A stretch of 64,000 bases of DNA from JAFAMS01 sp963715815. Its GTDB lineage: Bacteria; Vulcanimicrobiota; Vulcanimicrobiia; Vulcanimicrobiales; Vulcanimicrobiaceae. Positions within the stretch are counted from its first letter, which is position 1, and every line of letters begins with the position of its first letter. The notes under the pieces were generated by a model. That model saw only the letters and a program-made list of their open reading frames with translations, had not been told where the DNA came from and made no database searches. Shown in pieces: positions 24,305 through 34,393 of this stretch. The position numbers were made by a program, and so were the translations under genes. The DNA is taken from the NCBI GenBank assembly GCA_963715815.1, contig OY970278.1, forward strand, positions 744,001 through 808,000. The letters run 5' to 3'.

Positions 24305-27300
24305 ATGTGGCTGACCCGCGTCTTCATTCAGCGTCCGACGTTGGTGCTGGTCTTAATTGCGCTGTTCTTTCTGGCTGGAATCATCTCGCTTCAGAATCTC
24401 GTCGCGCAGCAGTATCCCAACGTCGAGAAGCCGGTCATCTCGATTCGTGTCTCCTACACGGGCGCATCAACGACGGAGATGCGCGACAGTATCGTCGTTC
24501 CAATCGAGAATCAGATCGCCGGCACGCCGGATTTGCAGACGATCGATTCGACCGTACAGAACGGCTCGGCGTCGATCTCATCGACGTTCGATTTAACGTC
24601 TAATCCGTACACCGATCTCGTCTACATCCAAAAAGCTCTGACGCAAGCTTCGAAGTATCTGCCGACCAACTTGGTCCCACCCACGATCAACATTTCGAAT
24701 CCGTCCGAAACCGTCGTCGCGACAATCGGTGTTACGTCGAAATCGCTGAGCCCGTCCGCGCTTTCGCTGATCATCACGGGGGTGCTCATCCCGGATCTCG
24801 AGCAGATTCCGGACGTCGCAAACGTGAACGCGAACGGAACGGTGACGCCTGCCTATGAGGTAACGGTCAATCCCCAGATTCTCGCCGGCGACAATCTAAC
24901 GATCACCGACATCGTCAACACGATCCAAGCGAACAACCTGCACCTTCCGGGCGGGACGCTTTATGGGCCGAACCGCTCGACGAGTATGGACGTGCGCGCC
25001 GACATCACAAGCTCGCAGTCAATCGCCGACCTCTTGATTCAGGCGGCGCCCGGAACGTCTGGCGCCACAAGCGCGGTGTCGCAGCCGCTGTCGCCGACGG
25101 GAACGAATCCGTGGACGACGCTCAATGCAGCGCATCGTATCTCCGACGTCGCGACTGTCGTCACCGGACAAGAGCCGCAGACCAGCTTTGCGGCCGTGAA
25201 CGGCCAGACGAGCTTCTTCCTCCAGGTGCAAAAGAGCGCGGACGCCAGCGAGGTCACGGCTTCCAACAACGTCTTAGCCGCATTGCCGGGCTACGAGCAG
25301 CGCTTCCCGCAGCTCGCATTCACCATCATCAACGTTCAATCCAAGTACACCCAGCAGCAGCTCAATGCTGTTGTCCGCACGCTAGCCGAAGGCATCGTCT
25401 TCATTGCGGTCGTGATGCTGTTCTTCTTGCGTTCGTGGCGCAACGCCGTCGTCGTCGTGATCGCTATCCCGACCTCGCTTGCGGTAACGCTTTTCGTGAT
25501 GAAGATATTCGGTTTCACGATCGACACCGTCTCGCTGCTCGGTATGACACTCGCAATCGGCATCCTGATCGACGACTCGACCGTCGTGCTCGAGAATATC
25601 GAGCGGCACCGCGACGAGCTCGGGCAAACACCGATTCGTGCTGCGGTCAGCGGCCGGACCGAAATTGGCCAAGCTGCAATGGTCCTGACGCTGGTCGACG
25701 TCGTTGTTTTTCTGCCGATTGCGTTTCTCACAGATGAGGTTGGCCGTCAGCTCGCCGAGTTCGGTATTGTCGTTACGGTCGCGACGCTCACCTCGCTGTT
25801 CATTTCGTTTACGATCACGCCGGCACTCGCCGGTCTGTGGGCGCTGCACTCGACGTGGAAGCCGCCGAAGTTCATCGATGCGTTCGATAATTTCTTCACG
25901 CGTTTGCGCGGGTGGTATCACGAACGCGCGCTGACGTGGGCGCTCGCGAACCCCTGGATCGTCGTCGGATTCGCCGGCGTAACCTTCGTGCTCGCGATAC
26001 TCGCCGTCAGCTTCGGCTTCGTCGGCAAAGAGTACATCCCGGCGCAAGACATGGGACAGATCTTCGTGCAGTTCACGTTCCCGGTCGGAACGCCCGTAGT
26101 CGAGACGACGAACGAAGTGAAGAAGGTCGAGCAGGCGATCCTCAAGATTCCGGATCTCGGCGCGATGACGCGCGTTGCCGGCGCGCAATCGGCGAGTTTC
26201 GGCGGCTTCGTATCGCAAACGAACGTCGGGCAGATTCAGGTCTTTCTCAAAGACAATCGCAAGCAGCCTACGAGCTACTGGGTGACGGAGATTCGGCGCC
26301 AAGCGACGCGGCTTGCACCGGATGGAAAAGTCATCGGTAATTCCCTCGACCGGGGCGCAAGGTGGCAACGCGCAGCCGATCGACGAGCTGGTCAGCGATC
26401 TTTCCGGCGGCGATCCGACATCTGCCGCGCAGCAAGTGCTGCAGGCACTGCAACAAACGCCCGGCGCCCAAAACGTCAACAGCTCGGCCAGCGCGCTTTC
26501 GCCTCAAGTGAACGTACTTTTCAATCGCGAAGCAGCGCGTTCGCTCGACGTGGCAATCAACGACGCAGCGAGCGCCGTCAACGCAGCGTTTGCCGGCGCG
26601 CTTCCGACGCAGGTGATCACCTCACAAGGGATCGAGCAGGTGCAAGTCATCTATCCGCTGGCGAATCAACAGGATCTCTCGGAAGTCGAATCGATCCCGA
26701 TGCGCGCGCTCAACGGAAATATCGTGAGCGTCGGGGATGTTGCCACGCTGCAGTTGACGCCGACGCTTCCGCTCATCACGCGCGAGAATCGCCTTACCGT
26801 CATTCACGTTGACGCGAACGTGGCGGCAAACACGTCGCTTGCGAACGTCCAAGCCGCGTTCCAGAAGAAGCTCGCGGACCTGCATCTACCCCAAACGATT
26901 CGCGTTGCACCCTCCGCGCAAGGCCAACAATCCGAAATGGCTCAGACGCTCTCGGACATCGGGCACACGATGATATTGTCGCTTGTACTCGTGTTCTTCT
27001 TGATGGTCGCGCTCTACAATAGCTATAGCTCGCCGTTCATCATCATGTTCTCGGTTCCGGTCGCTGCAGTCGGTGCCGTGGGATCGCTGATGCTGACGCA
27101 CTCGACGCTGAATCTGTTCTCGTTGATCGGTTCGATGCTGCTGATCGGACTTGTGGCTAAGAACGGCATTCTTCTCGTCGACTACGCGAACACGTTACGA
27201 CGGCGCGGTCACTCCAAGATCGAAGCGATCAAGGAAAGCGCAAAGACGCGATTCCGGCCTATCATGATGACGACGCTTGCGATGGTTTCGGGCATGCTGC

Positions 27301-27518
27301 CACTGGCGCTCGCGTTCGAACCCGGCTCGCAGGAACGTCAAAGTCTCGGAGTCGTTGTCATCGGCGGTTTGCTGAGCTCGCTCGTGCTGACACTCGTCCT
27401 CGTGCCCGTGATGTACGAATGGATCGCACCCAAAGAGATGTCAACACGCGAACAGGACGTCGAGAACGAGCTCAACGTTCCGACGCAGCACGAAGCCGCT
27501 GTGTCATCCCGAGCGTAG
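24305..27518 (+). CDS. RND efflux permease (AcrB/HAE1-like), one frameshift
   Basis: About 1,070 residues over two frames. The first frame has FIQRPTLVLVLIALFFLAGI, the docking domain and the proton-relay helices (SLLGMTLAIGILIDDSTVVL, where AcrB-type pumps carry the paired aspartates). It runs on to 26812 only in a wrong frame. The second frame (from about 26345, PSTGAQGGNAQPIDELVSDL) carries the second repeat: NLFSLIGSMLLIGLVAKNGI and LVLTLVLVPVMYEWIAP. One extra base near 26340 explains the break. With the adaptor upstream it forms a proton-driven exporter; the substrate is unknown. Confidence 0.87.
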
Positions 27519-27551
27519 CAACGCCGCAGCGTTGCGCAGTCGAGGGACAGC
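27502..27551. repeat. intergenic palindromic repeat (TGTCATCCCGAGCG type)
   Basis: It begins TGTCATCCCGAGCG and ends GTCGAGGGACAGC, with an inner stem CAACGC / GCGTTG. This kind of repeated palindrome is scattered in many bacterial genomes. It lies between the convergent RND and PEBP genes, and the stop codon of the RND gene (TAG at 27516) falls inside it. It may serve as a bidirectional terminator. Confidence 0.55.
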
Positions 27552-27552
27552 T

Positions 27553-28029
27553 CTAGCGCGAGAAGAGTCCGACCAACTCGCCTTCTGCGAGAATGTGGCC
27601 GCGCATCATGAACATCAACGTGGCGCCGGTCGTGCCTTTTTCGAGCGGCAACTTGTCGACGTCGAGCGCGAACACACGATGGCGATAGTGATGCGGTGAA
27701 TCGCCCGGAGGCGGCGCGGGACCACCGTACGCACTCATCCCGTAATCAGTGTAACCTTGCACGGAGCCAGCCGGCACCTTGCCTTCTTCGAGCTCCGTCA
27801 CGCTCGCGGGGATATTGAAGACGAGCCAGTGCCAGTAACCGACGGTCGTTGGCGCATCCGGATCCCAAATCGTGACGACGAAACTCTTCGTCCCAGACGG
27901 TGCGCCGCTCCATTTCAGGTTGGGCGAAATATTCTCGCCGCCGACGTCCCACCCGTTGAAGCCGTACTTTTTGGGGATCGTTTGATTGTTGCCAAACGAG
28001 CTGCTGGAGACCGTAAGTTGTTGTGCCAT
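27553..28029 (-). CDS. YbhB/YbcL-type PEBP (Raf kinase inhibitor-like) protein
   Basis: 158 residues, cytoplasmic. Family motifs: NISPNLKWSGAPSGTKSFVV, DPDAPTTVGYWHWLVFNIP and the ligand-pocket region GPAPPPGDSPHHYRHRVFAL. Bacterial PEBP proteins bind small anions or phospholipid head groups; their role is not settled. It is complete from an ATG at 28029 with CGAGGAGAG upstream. Confidence 0.9.
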   Translation of the reverse strand: MAQQLTVSSSSFGNNQTIPKKYGFNGWDVGGENISPNLKWSGAPSGTKSFVVTIWDPDAPTTVGYWHWLVFNIPASVTELEEGKVPAGSVQGYTDYGMSAYGGPAPPPGDSPHHYRHRVFALDVDKLPLEKGTTGATLMFMMRGHILAEGELVGLFSR

Positions 28030-28076
28030 TGCTCTCCTCGCGGTTTGGGTTTCTGCATTGCCTCACAGCACCGCTA

Positions 28077-28101
28077 CAACATTCCCATCGTGGGAATGTT
28101 G
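28077..28101. repeat. perfect 11-bp inverted repeat in a 307-bp gap
   Basis: CAACATTCCCA and TGGGAATGTTG are separated by TCG. It lies in the 28030-28336 gap between the divergent PEBP gene and aceE. No T-run follows, so it is less likely a terminator than an operator or repeat. A second weak inverted repeat is near 28241-28262. No gene was found in the rest of the gap, which must hold the aceEF promoter. Confidence 0.5.
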
Positions 28102-28336
28102 CTGCTGCGCCCCCGCTCGTCGCTCTCGCCATCCTGGCTCCGCTCCTCGTCGGAAGCTGCTGTTCGGCAACACAGCAACCCATCCGCGAGGCGACCTTTA
28201 TCGGAATTGGCAGTCCAACTTACGCAGCTTGGATGGTGTGATTTTGTCGTTGGACGGCAAAACGGGCTCATTGGATGGCGACAGGCTCACCCAATAGCTC
28301 GATGATAGTATCCCGCCCGCACGCTCCCCAAGAAGA

Positions 28337-31015
28337 ATGCTAATGACGCTTACAATACCGAACGCCGTCGATCCGGATCCCCAAGAGACTCGCGAATGGC
28401 TCGATGCCTTCGACGGAGTCCTCACGCACGAGGGACCGCCACGTGCCGCGCAGCTCCTCGAACGTCTTGTCGAGCGCGCGCAAACCGGCGGAACGCAAGT
28501 CGATGTCAGCTTGCAGACGCCGTACATCAATACGATTCCGGTCTCGCAGCAACCACCGTTTCCGGGCAACGATGAGCTCGAGACGCGTCTGCGTCATTAC
28601 ATTCGCTGGAACGCGATGGCGATGGTCGTGCGCGCCAATCATATTTCGAGCGAGCTCGGCGGGCACGTCGCCAGCTTTGCGTCCTCGGCGACGCTGTACG
28701 ACGTCGGGCACAATCATTTTTTCCGCGCACCGAGCGAGAACTTCGGCGGCGATCTGGTGTTCTTCCAGGGACATTCATCCCCGGGCGTCTATGCGCGCGC
28801 ATTCCTCGAAGGTCGCATCTCGCAAGAGCAGTTGGAAAACTTCCGGCAGGAAGTCGACGGCAAAGGGCTTTCTTCATATCCGCATCCGTGGCTGATGCCG
28901 GAGTTCTGGCAATTCGCAACGGTCTCGATGGGGCTCGGCCCGATTCAAGCGATCTATCAAGCCCGTTTTCTCAAGTACTTGCACAATCGTGGGATCGCAA
29001 ACACGGAAGGCCGCAAAGTTTGGTGCTTCATCGGTGACGGTGAAAGCGACGAGCCTGAATCGCTCGGTGCGATCAACGTTGCGTCGCGCGAGGGTCTCGA
29101 CAATCTGATATTCGTGATCAATTGCAACTTGCAGCGCCTCGATGGTCCGGTGCGCGGCAACGGCAAGATCATCCAAGAGCTCGAGCGCGAATTTCGCGGC
29201 AACGGCTGGAACGTTCTCAAAGTCATCTGGGGCAGCAATTGGGATCCGCTGCTCGAGAAAGACAAGAGCGGCAAGCTCGTGCAGTTGATGACCGAGACCG
29301 TCGACGGCGAGTATCAAGCGCTCAAGGCAAACGACGGAAAATTCGTGCGCGATCATTTCTTCGGGAAGTATCCGGAAACGGCGGCGCTCGTCGCCGATTG
29401 GACGGACGCCGAGGTTTGGGATCTCCAGCGCGGCGGCCACGATCCACGCAAAGTTTACGCCGCGTACGACGTCGCGACGAAGACTGTTGGAAAACCCAGC
29501 GTCATCTTAGCGATGACGATCAAGGGCTACGGTATGGGCTCCTCGGGTGAAGCCCAGAATATCGCGCACCAGCAGAAGCACATGGACATCGAGGCGATGC
29601 GGCAATTCCGCGATCGCTTTGCGATTCCGATCAAGGATGCGGAGCTCGGCGACATTCCGTTCTACAAGCCCGCCGACGACAGCCCCGAGATGAAATATCT
29701 CAAAGAGCGCGTGCACGAGTTGGGTCAAGTTCCGCAGAGGCGGCGCAAGTCAACCGCGTCGGTCGTCGTCCCTGCGCTTGCGGCCTTCGATCAGCAACTC
29801 AAAGGAACGGGCGACCGCGCGATCTCGACGACGATGGCTTTTACGCGCGTGCTCTCGACGATGATGCGCGACAAGGGCATCGGCCCGCGCATGGTGCCGA
29901 TCGTCGCAGACGAGACGCGTACGTTCGGCATGGAAGGGCTTTTCCGGCAGATCGGTATTTACTCGCCGGTCGGTCAGCTCTACAAGCCGCAAGACGCCGC
30001 ACAGCTGATGTACTATCGCGAAGCCAAAGACGGGCAGATTCTGCAAGAGGGCATCAGCGAAGCCGGTGCGATGTGCTCGTGGATCGCAGCTGCGACCTCG
30101 TATTCGACAAGCAACGTTCCGATGATTCCGATCTTCATCTTTTATTCGATGTTCGGATTCCAACGCATCGGCGATTTGATTTGGGCGTCCGGCGATATGC
30201 GCAGCCGCGGATTCCTCATCGGCGGGACTTCGGGACGCACGACGCTCAATGGTGAGGGCTTGCAGCACGAAGATGGGCAAAGCCAAATCATGGCCTCGTT
30301 CATCCCGAATTGCATGTCGTACGATCCGACCTTCTCGTACGAACTTGCGGTTATCATGCAGGACGGCTTGCGCCGTATGGTCGCCGATCAAGAGGACGTC
30401 TTCTACTACATCACGGTGATGAATGAGAACTACATTCATCCCGATATGCCGAGCGGTGCCGAAGAAGGCATCTTGCGCGGCATGTATCTCTTGCGCGACG
30501 CGGGCACGACGAAGAGCCCGCGCGTCCAGCTGATGGGCTCGGGGACGATTTTGCGCGAAGCGCTCGAAGCGGCGACGCTACTCGAAAATGATTTCGGCGT
30601 GGCGGCTGACGTTTGGAGCGCGACGAGCTTCAATCAATTGCGGCGCGACGGGCTCGATGCACAACGATGGAATATGCTACACCCTGACAAGAAACCGCGT
30701 CAGTCATTTGTGGAGCAGTCGCTTGGTGAGCGCCCTGGGCCCGTCGTCTGCGCGACCGATTACATGAAAACGTTCACCGAGGGCATCCATCCCTTCGTCG
30801 GCAATCGGCGCTTCCACGCGCTGGGGACCGACGGTTACGGGCGCAGCGACTTCCGCAAGAAGTTGCGCGCGTTCTTCGAAGTCGACCGGCGTTGGATAGC
30901 GCTGGCGGCGCTGAAGAATCTTGCGGAGGATGGAACGATCGGTGCCTCGGACGTCGCAAAAGCGATCAAGAAACTCGAAATCGATCCGAACAAACCGAGT
31001 CCGGTGACCGTGTAA
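28337..31015 (+). CDS. aceE: pyruvate dehydrogenase E1 component, homodimeric type
   Basis: 892 residues, full length for AceE. The thiamine-diphosphate motif begins GDGESDEPESLGAINVASRE and ends near NLQRLDGPVRGNG. Other blocks: FFQGHSSPGVYARAFLEGR, ADETRTFGMEGLFRQIGIYS and the C-terminal YGRSDFRKKLRAFFEVD. It decarboxylates pyruvate and acetylates the E2 lipoyl arm. aceF follows one base later; no lpd (E3) gene is in the window. Starts at 28337 or 28343 are both ATG. Confidence 0.95.
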   Translation: MLMTLTIPNAVDPDPQETREWLDAFDGVLTHEGPPRAAQLLERLVERAQTGGTQVDVSLQTPYINTIPVSQQPPFPGNDELETRLRHYIRWNAMAMVVRANHISSELGGHVASFASSATLYDVGHNHFFRAPSENFGGDLVFFQGHSSPGVYARAFLEGRISQEQLENFRQEVDGKGLSSYPHPWLMPEFWQFATVSMGLGPIQAIYQARFLKYLHNRGIANTEGRKVWCFIGDGESDEPESLGAINVASREGLDNLIFVINCNLQRLDGPVRGNGKIIQELEREFRGNGWNVLKVIWGSNWDPLLEKDKSGKLVQLMTETVDGEYQALKANDGKFVRDHFFGKYPETAALVADWTDAEVWDLQRGGHDPRKVYAAYDVATKTVGKPSVILAMTIKGYGMGSSGEAQNIAHQQKHMDIEAMRQFRDRFAIPIKDAELGDIPFYKPADDSPEMKYLKERVHELGQVPQRRRKSTASVVVPALAAFDQQLKGTGDRAISTTMAFTRVLSTMMRDKGIGPRMVPIVADETRTFGMEGLFRQIGIYSPVGQLYKPQDAAQLMYYREAKDGQILQEGISEAGAMCSWIAAATSYSTSNVPMIPIFIFYSMFGFQRIGDLIWASGDMRSRGFLIGGTSGRTTLNGEGLQHEDGQSQIMASFIPNCMSYDPTFSYELAVIMQDGLRRMVADQEDVFYYITVMNENYIHPDMPSGAEEGILRGMYLLRDAGTTKSPRVQLMGSGTILREALEAATLLENDFGVAADVWSATSFNQLRRDGLDAQRWNMLHPDKKPRQSFVEQSLGERPGPVVCATDYMKTFTEGIHPFVGNRRFHALGTDGYGRSDFRKKLRAFFEVDRRWIALAALKNLAEDGTIGASDVAKAIKKLEIDPNKPSPVTV

Positions 31016-31016
31016 T

Positions 31017-32618
31017 ATGGCGAGCGCTGTCGAGATCAAAGTTCCGAACATCGGCGACTTCAAGGACGTCCCGATCATCGACGTTCTGGTAAAAGCCGGC
31101 GACAAGATCGATGTCGACAGCCCGCTCGTTACAGTTGAATCCGAAAAAGCATCGATGGATATTCCGTCGCCGTCGGCCGGCGTCGTAGAATCCGTCATCG
31201 TGAAAATCGGAGACAAGATCTCCGAGGGAACTCCGATCGTGCGGCTTGCCGCCGCCAACGGCGCTGCTGCGAAAGAAGAAGCGCCCGCGCCGCAACCCGC
31301 GCAAGCAGCGTCTCAGGCGGTGCCCGCAGCTGACGCGCAGCCCACGCAACAGAGCGCGCAAAAGGTTGCCGTCCCAAACATCGGCGACTTCAAAGACGTT
31401 CCGATCATCGAAGTCTTGGTGAAACCAGGCGACACGATCGCAGTCGACAGCCCGCTCGTCACCATCGAATCAGAGAAAGCGTCGATGGATGTTCCATCGC
31501 CGGTGGCCGGAACGATCGCATCGATCGACGTCAAAGTCGGCGACAAAGTTTCCGAAGGTTCACCGCTGCTAACGCTCACAGCCAGCAACGGTGCTGCTGC
31601 GGCGCCGGCGCCTGCAGCTCCGCTCGCGCCCGAAGCGAAGAAAACTGAACCCGCCCCAGCTCCCGCGCCGCAACCTGCTGCACCCGTGCAGCAAGAAGCC
31701 CCGGTTGTAGTTGATGGCGCGAGCGTGCACGCGAGCCCGTCGATTCGACGTTTTGCGCGCGAGCTCGGCGTCGATCTGCGCAAAGTGCAAGGTACGGCAC
31801 CGCACGGCCGCGTCACCAAAGACGACGTCCAAAATTTCGTCAAGAAAACCTTGGCGTCGCCTTCACCCGCTGCAGGCGGTGGCGCGATGCCGTTTGCTCT
31901 GCCGGCGTGGCCGAAGATCGACTTTGCGCTGTTCGGTCCGATCGAACGTCAACCGCTTTCGCGCATCAAGAAGATCTCGGGCCCGGTTCTGCATCGCAAT
32001 TGGGTCTCGATTCCGCACGTCACCAACAACGACGAAGCCGACATCACCGATCTCGAAGCGTTCCGCAAGCAAGTCAACGCCGAAGATCCGAACGCCAAGC
32101 TGACGATTCTCGCGTTCGTAATGAAAGCGCTCGTCTCGGTGCTCAAGCGCTATCCCGATTTCAATTCATCGCTGGACGGCGACGCGCTGATCCTCAAGAA
32201 ATACTACAACATCGGCTTTGCGGCCGACACACCGGCCGGTCTAATCGTTCCGGTTCTCAAGGACGTGGACAAAAAAGGAGTCACGCAGATTGCTGCCGAG
32301 ACGCGCGATCTTGCCGCACGCGGGCGTGACGGAAAACTTAAGCTCACCGACATGGAAGGCAGCACGTTCACGATTTCGAGCTTGGGCGGAATCGGCGGAA
32401 CCAATTTCACGCCGATCGTCAACGCACCCGAAGTCGCGATTCTCGGTCTCAGCCGTTCAGCGATGAAGCCCGTGTGGAACGGCAAGGAATTCGTGCCGCG
32501 CCTCATGTTGCCGCTTTCGCTTTCGTACGACCATCGCGTCATCGACGGTGCCTCCGGCGCGCGCTTCAACGCATATCTCGCCGAAGTGCTCTCGGACATG
32601 CGCCGGACGGTGCTCTAG
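31017..32618 (+). CDS. aceF: dihydrolipoamide acetyltransferase (E2), two lipoyl domains
   Basis: 533 residues. Two nearly identical lipoyl domains (about residues 5-80 and 120-195) carry the lipoylated lysine in VESEKASMDIPSP and IESEKASMDVPSP. They are joined by Ala/Pro-rich linkers. A peripheral-subunit-binding domain follows (ASPSIRRFARELGVDLRKVQ), then the catalytic domain with LSYDHRVIDGASGARF (active-site His). It transfers acetyl groups to CoA and forms the core of the pyruvate dehydrogenase complex with AceE encoded upstream. The duplicated lipoyl coding regions form a DNA repeat of about 150 bp. Confidence 0.95.
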   Translation: MASAVEIKVPNIGDFKDVPIIDVLVKAGDKIDVDSPLVTVESEKASMDIPSPSAGVVESVIVKIGDKISEGTPIVRLAAANGAAAKEEAPAPQPAQAASQAVPAADAQPTQQSAQKVAVPNIGDFKDVPIIEVLVKPGDTIAVDSPLVTIESEKASMDVPSPVAGTIASIDVKVGDKVSEGSPLLTLTASNGAAAAPAPAAPLAPEAKKTEPAPAPAPQPAAPVQQEAPVVVDGASVHASPSIRRFARELGVDLRKVQGTAPHGRVTKDDVQNFVKKTLASPSPAAGGGAMPFALPAWPKIDFALFGPIERQPLSRIKKISGPVLHRNWVSIPHVTNNDEADITDLEAFRKQVNAEDPNAKLTILAFVMKALVSVLKRYPDFNSSLDGDALILKKYYNIGFAADTPAGLIVPVLKDVDKKGVTQIAAETRDLAARGRDGKLKLTDMEGSTFTISSLGGIGGTNFTPIVNAPEVAILGLSRSAMKPVWNGKEFVPRLMLPLSLSYDHRVIDGASGARFNAYLAEVLSDMRRTVL

Positions 32619-34354
32619 ATCGGAGCGACGAGCGGCCTACCGCTGAGCATTTGATTCGAAAGGAACAAGTGCGCGATTCCCGTGCGATGCGCGGCGTGTG
32701 CGAGCACGTCGACTTCCTCGCCGGCGAAGTGCGTACGCTCTTTTTTCGGCCCGCACACTAAGATGCCGAAGAGCGTTCCATGCACCGTCATCGGTATGAC
32801 GAGCGCCTCGCTGAGCGGATGCGGGCCGCGCTCGTTCTCGAATGCCTCGTTCCACCGTCTGAGCTTAACGACCGCCGGATCGTCCTCATCGAGACCCTGC
32901 GGCAAGTCGTCCTTCGAACCGTGCGTCAGCACGAACGTGCCGCCGTCACGCAGATATACTGCGGCGTACGTCGCCTCCGTGTTGGCGACGACGGTTTCAT
33001 AGAAGAGCTTCAGGAGCGCTTGCCCCTTAACCACGACGTCGGTTTCCTGTGAAAACCGCCGGAGGTTCGCAAGCGAACGCGCACGTTTCGCAAAGAACAC
33101 TCCGTTTAGCCGGCGATCGACCTGACCGTGTATTCGCTGCGCCGAAAGTCCGATTGCGAGCGCGAGAACAAGCAGCATCGTTTGCCCCGCGATGTCTCGG
33201 CCGGTGCCGGGCACGAAGCGCTGGGCAAGATTGCCGATGAACCACTCCCCAACAATGAACGCCGAGACCACGATGAGCGAAACGCTCGCAAAGATGGCAG
33301 CGCGGCTGACGACAATGCTGAGGTCGACGAGTCGATGTCGCAAGATAACGTACGGCAAAATTACCAGCAAAGGGAGATTGAGGAAGAGCGCGATCCACTC
33401 CGTACCGGGAATCGGATGCGTCGGCGCGATCAACAGAGCGAGCGTTTGCACCAGCCACGCGCCCTGCGTCGTAACGAGTGCGGCAGCTACCCAGTTCATC
33501 TGCGCACGATGCTCGGCGTCGACACGGGTCAGGCCGATCAGGCATCCGAGAATCGCGACCGCAGGGATGAAGATGTCCGCGACGATTTCGCTGATGAATG
33601 TCATCACCGGCAAGTGATTAATGGTAACGCTTGCAAACGGGAGAGCTGGGTCGAAGTAGTTGCCGAGGTCCCTCGCTACAAACAGAGCCGCCGCGATGAG
33701 CGCCAACGGAAGCGCGCTGCGCCGCAGGGTCGAACGAAGCCGCGAGGCGACGGGCGGAAACGACGTGCCCAAAACGACCAGACCGTAGTTCAGGAACGTC
33801 GTTACCCCGAACGCTCCATAAGCTCGCCACGCATAGGTGGAAAGCGGCGTTTCACAAGCGGCTATAAACCAATTGCCTGCAATAGCCTGAGCGACTGCCC
33901 CCAGAAATAGGGAAAGAAGGCGGCCATCGGCGCGCTCCGCGCGGCGCAAGCCAACCAGAAGACTTGTTCCGACAGCGATGAGGACGATCGTTAGCCCAAG
34001 CCAATTTCGATCCAGCGGATTCGGTGCAGGCTTGTCGAGCGTGTAGGAGACTGTGCGGCGTTCACCTCCGCGTATGATTGGAAGCGTGATCTGCTGTCCG
34101 ACGCGCGCCATCCGCCGTTCGAAGTAGTCCTGCCACGGGGTCTGGCTATTGTCGATGACGTCGCCTGCTGCTAGGCCTGCGCGCTGCGCCGCGGAACCCG
34201 CTACGACGCTCAAAACGACGGCTCGGCTTCCGGCGAGGGCTTCGCCTCGAAACTCTAATGCCGGTTGCCGGATCGGCGCAGTGAGTCCGATCCCGGCAAA
34301 GATGACGGTCGCGAGATTGAACGCGATTAAGACAAAGCGAAAAAGCGCGGCCAT
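32615..34354 (-). CDS. membrane protein with PDZ-like and GAF-like domains
   Basis: About 579 residues. An N-terminal helix (FRFVLIAFNLATVIFAGIGL) is followed by a PDZ-like domain (VVAGSAAQRAGLAAGDVIDN, residues 45-130). Then come about eight membrane helices (LTIVLIAVGTSLLVGL and onward) and a C-terminal cytoplasmic GAF-like domain (FYETVVANTEATYAAVYLRD, VIPMTVHGTLFGILVCG). No kinase, cyclase or output domain follows, so it could be a sensor relay. I use the ATG at 34354; another at 34387 is seven bases from the divergent gene's start. Function unknown. Confidence 0.65.
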   Translation of the reverse strand: MAALFRFVLIAFNLATVIFAGIGLTAPIRQPALEFRGEALAGSRAVVLSVVAGSAAQRAGLAAGDVIDNSQTPWQDYFERRMARVGQQITLPIIRGGERRTVSYTLDKPAPNPLDRNWLGLTIVLIAVGTSLLVGLRRAERADGRLLSLFLGAVAQAIAGNWFIAACETPLSTYAWRAYGAFGVTTFLNYGLVVLGTSFPPVASRLRSTLRRSALPLALIAAALFVARDLGNYFDPALPFASVTINHLPVMTFISEIVADIFIPAVAILGCLIGLTRVDAEHRAQMNWVAAALVTTQGAWLVQTLALLIAPTHPIPGTEWIALFLNLPLLVILPYVILRHRLVDLSIVVSRAAIFASVSLIVVSAFIVGEWFIGNLAQRFVPGTGRDIAGQTMLLVLALAIGLSAQRIHGQVDRRLNGVFFAKRARSLANLRRFSQETDVVVKGQALLKLFYETVVANTEATYAAVYLRDGGTFVLTHGSKDDLPQGLDEDDPAVVKLRRWNEAFENERGPHPLSEALVIPMTVHGTLFGILVCGPKKERTHFAGEEVDVLAHAAHRTGIAHLFLSNQMLSGRPLVAPI

Positions 34355-34393
34355 GAAAACTAAGGATTTCGCGTCGGGTCTTAACATCTTGCT

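Noticed and set aside
25382..26479. 365-codon open frame on the minus strand
   Set aside because: Antisense to the RND permease; composition is that of a GC-rich shadow frame.
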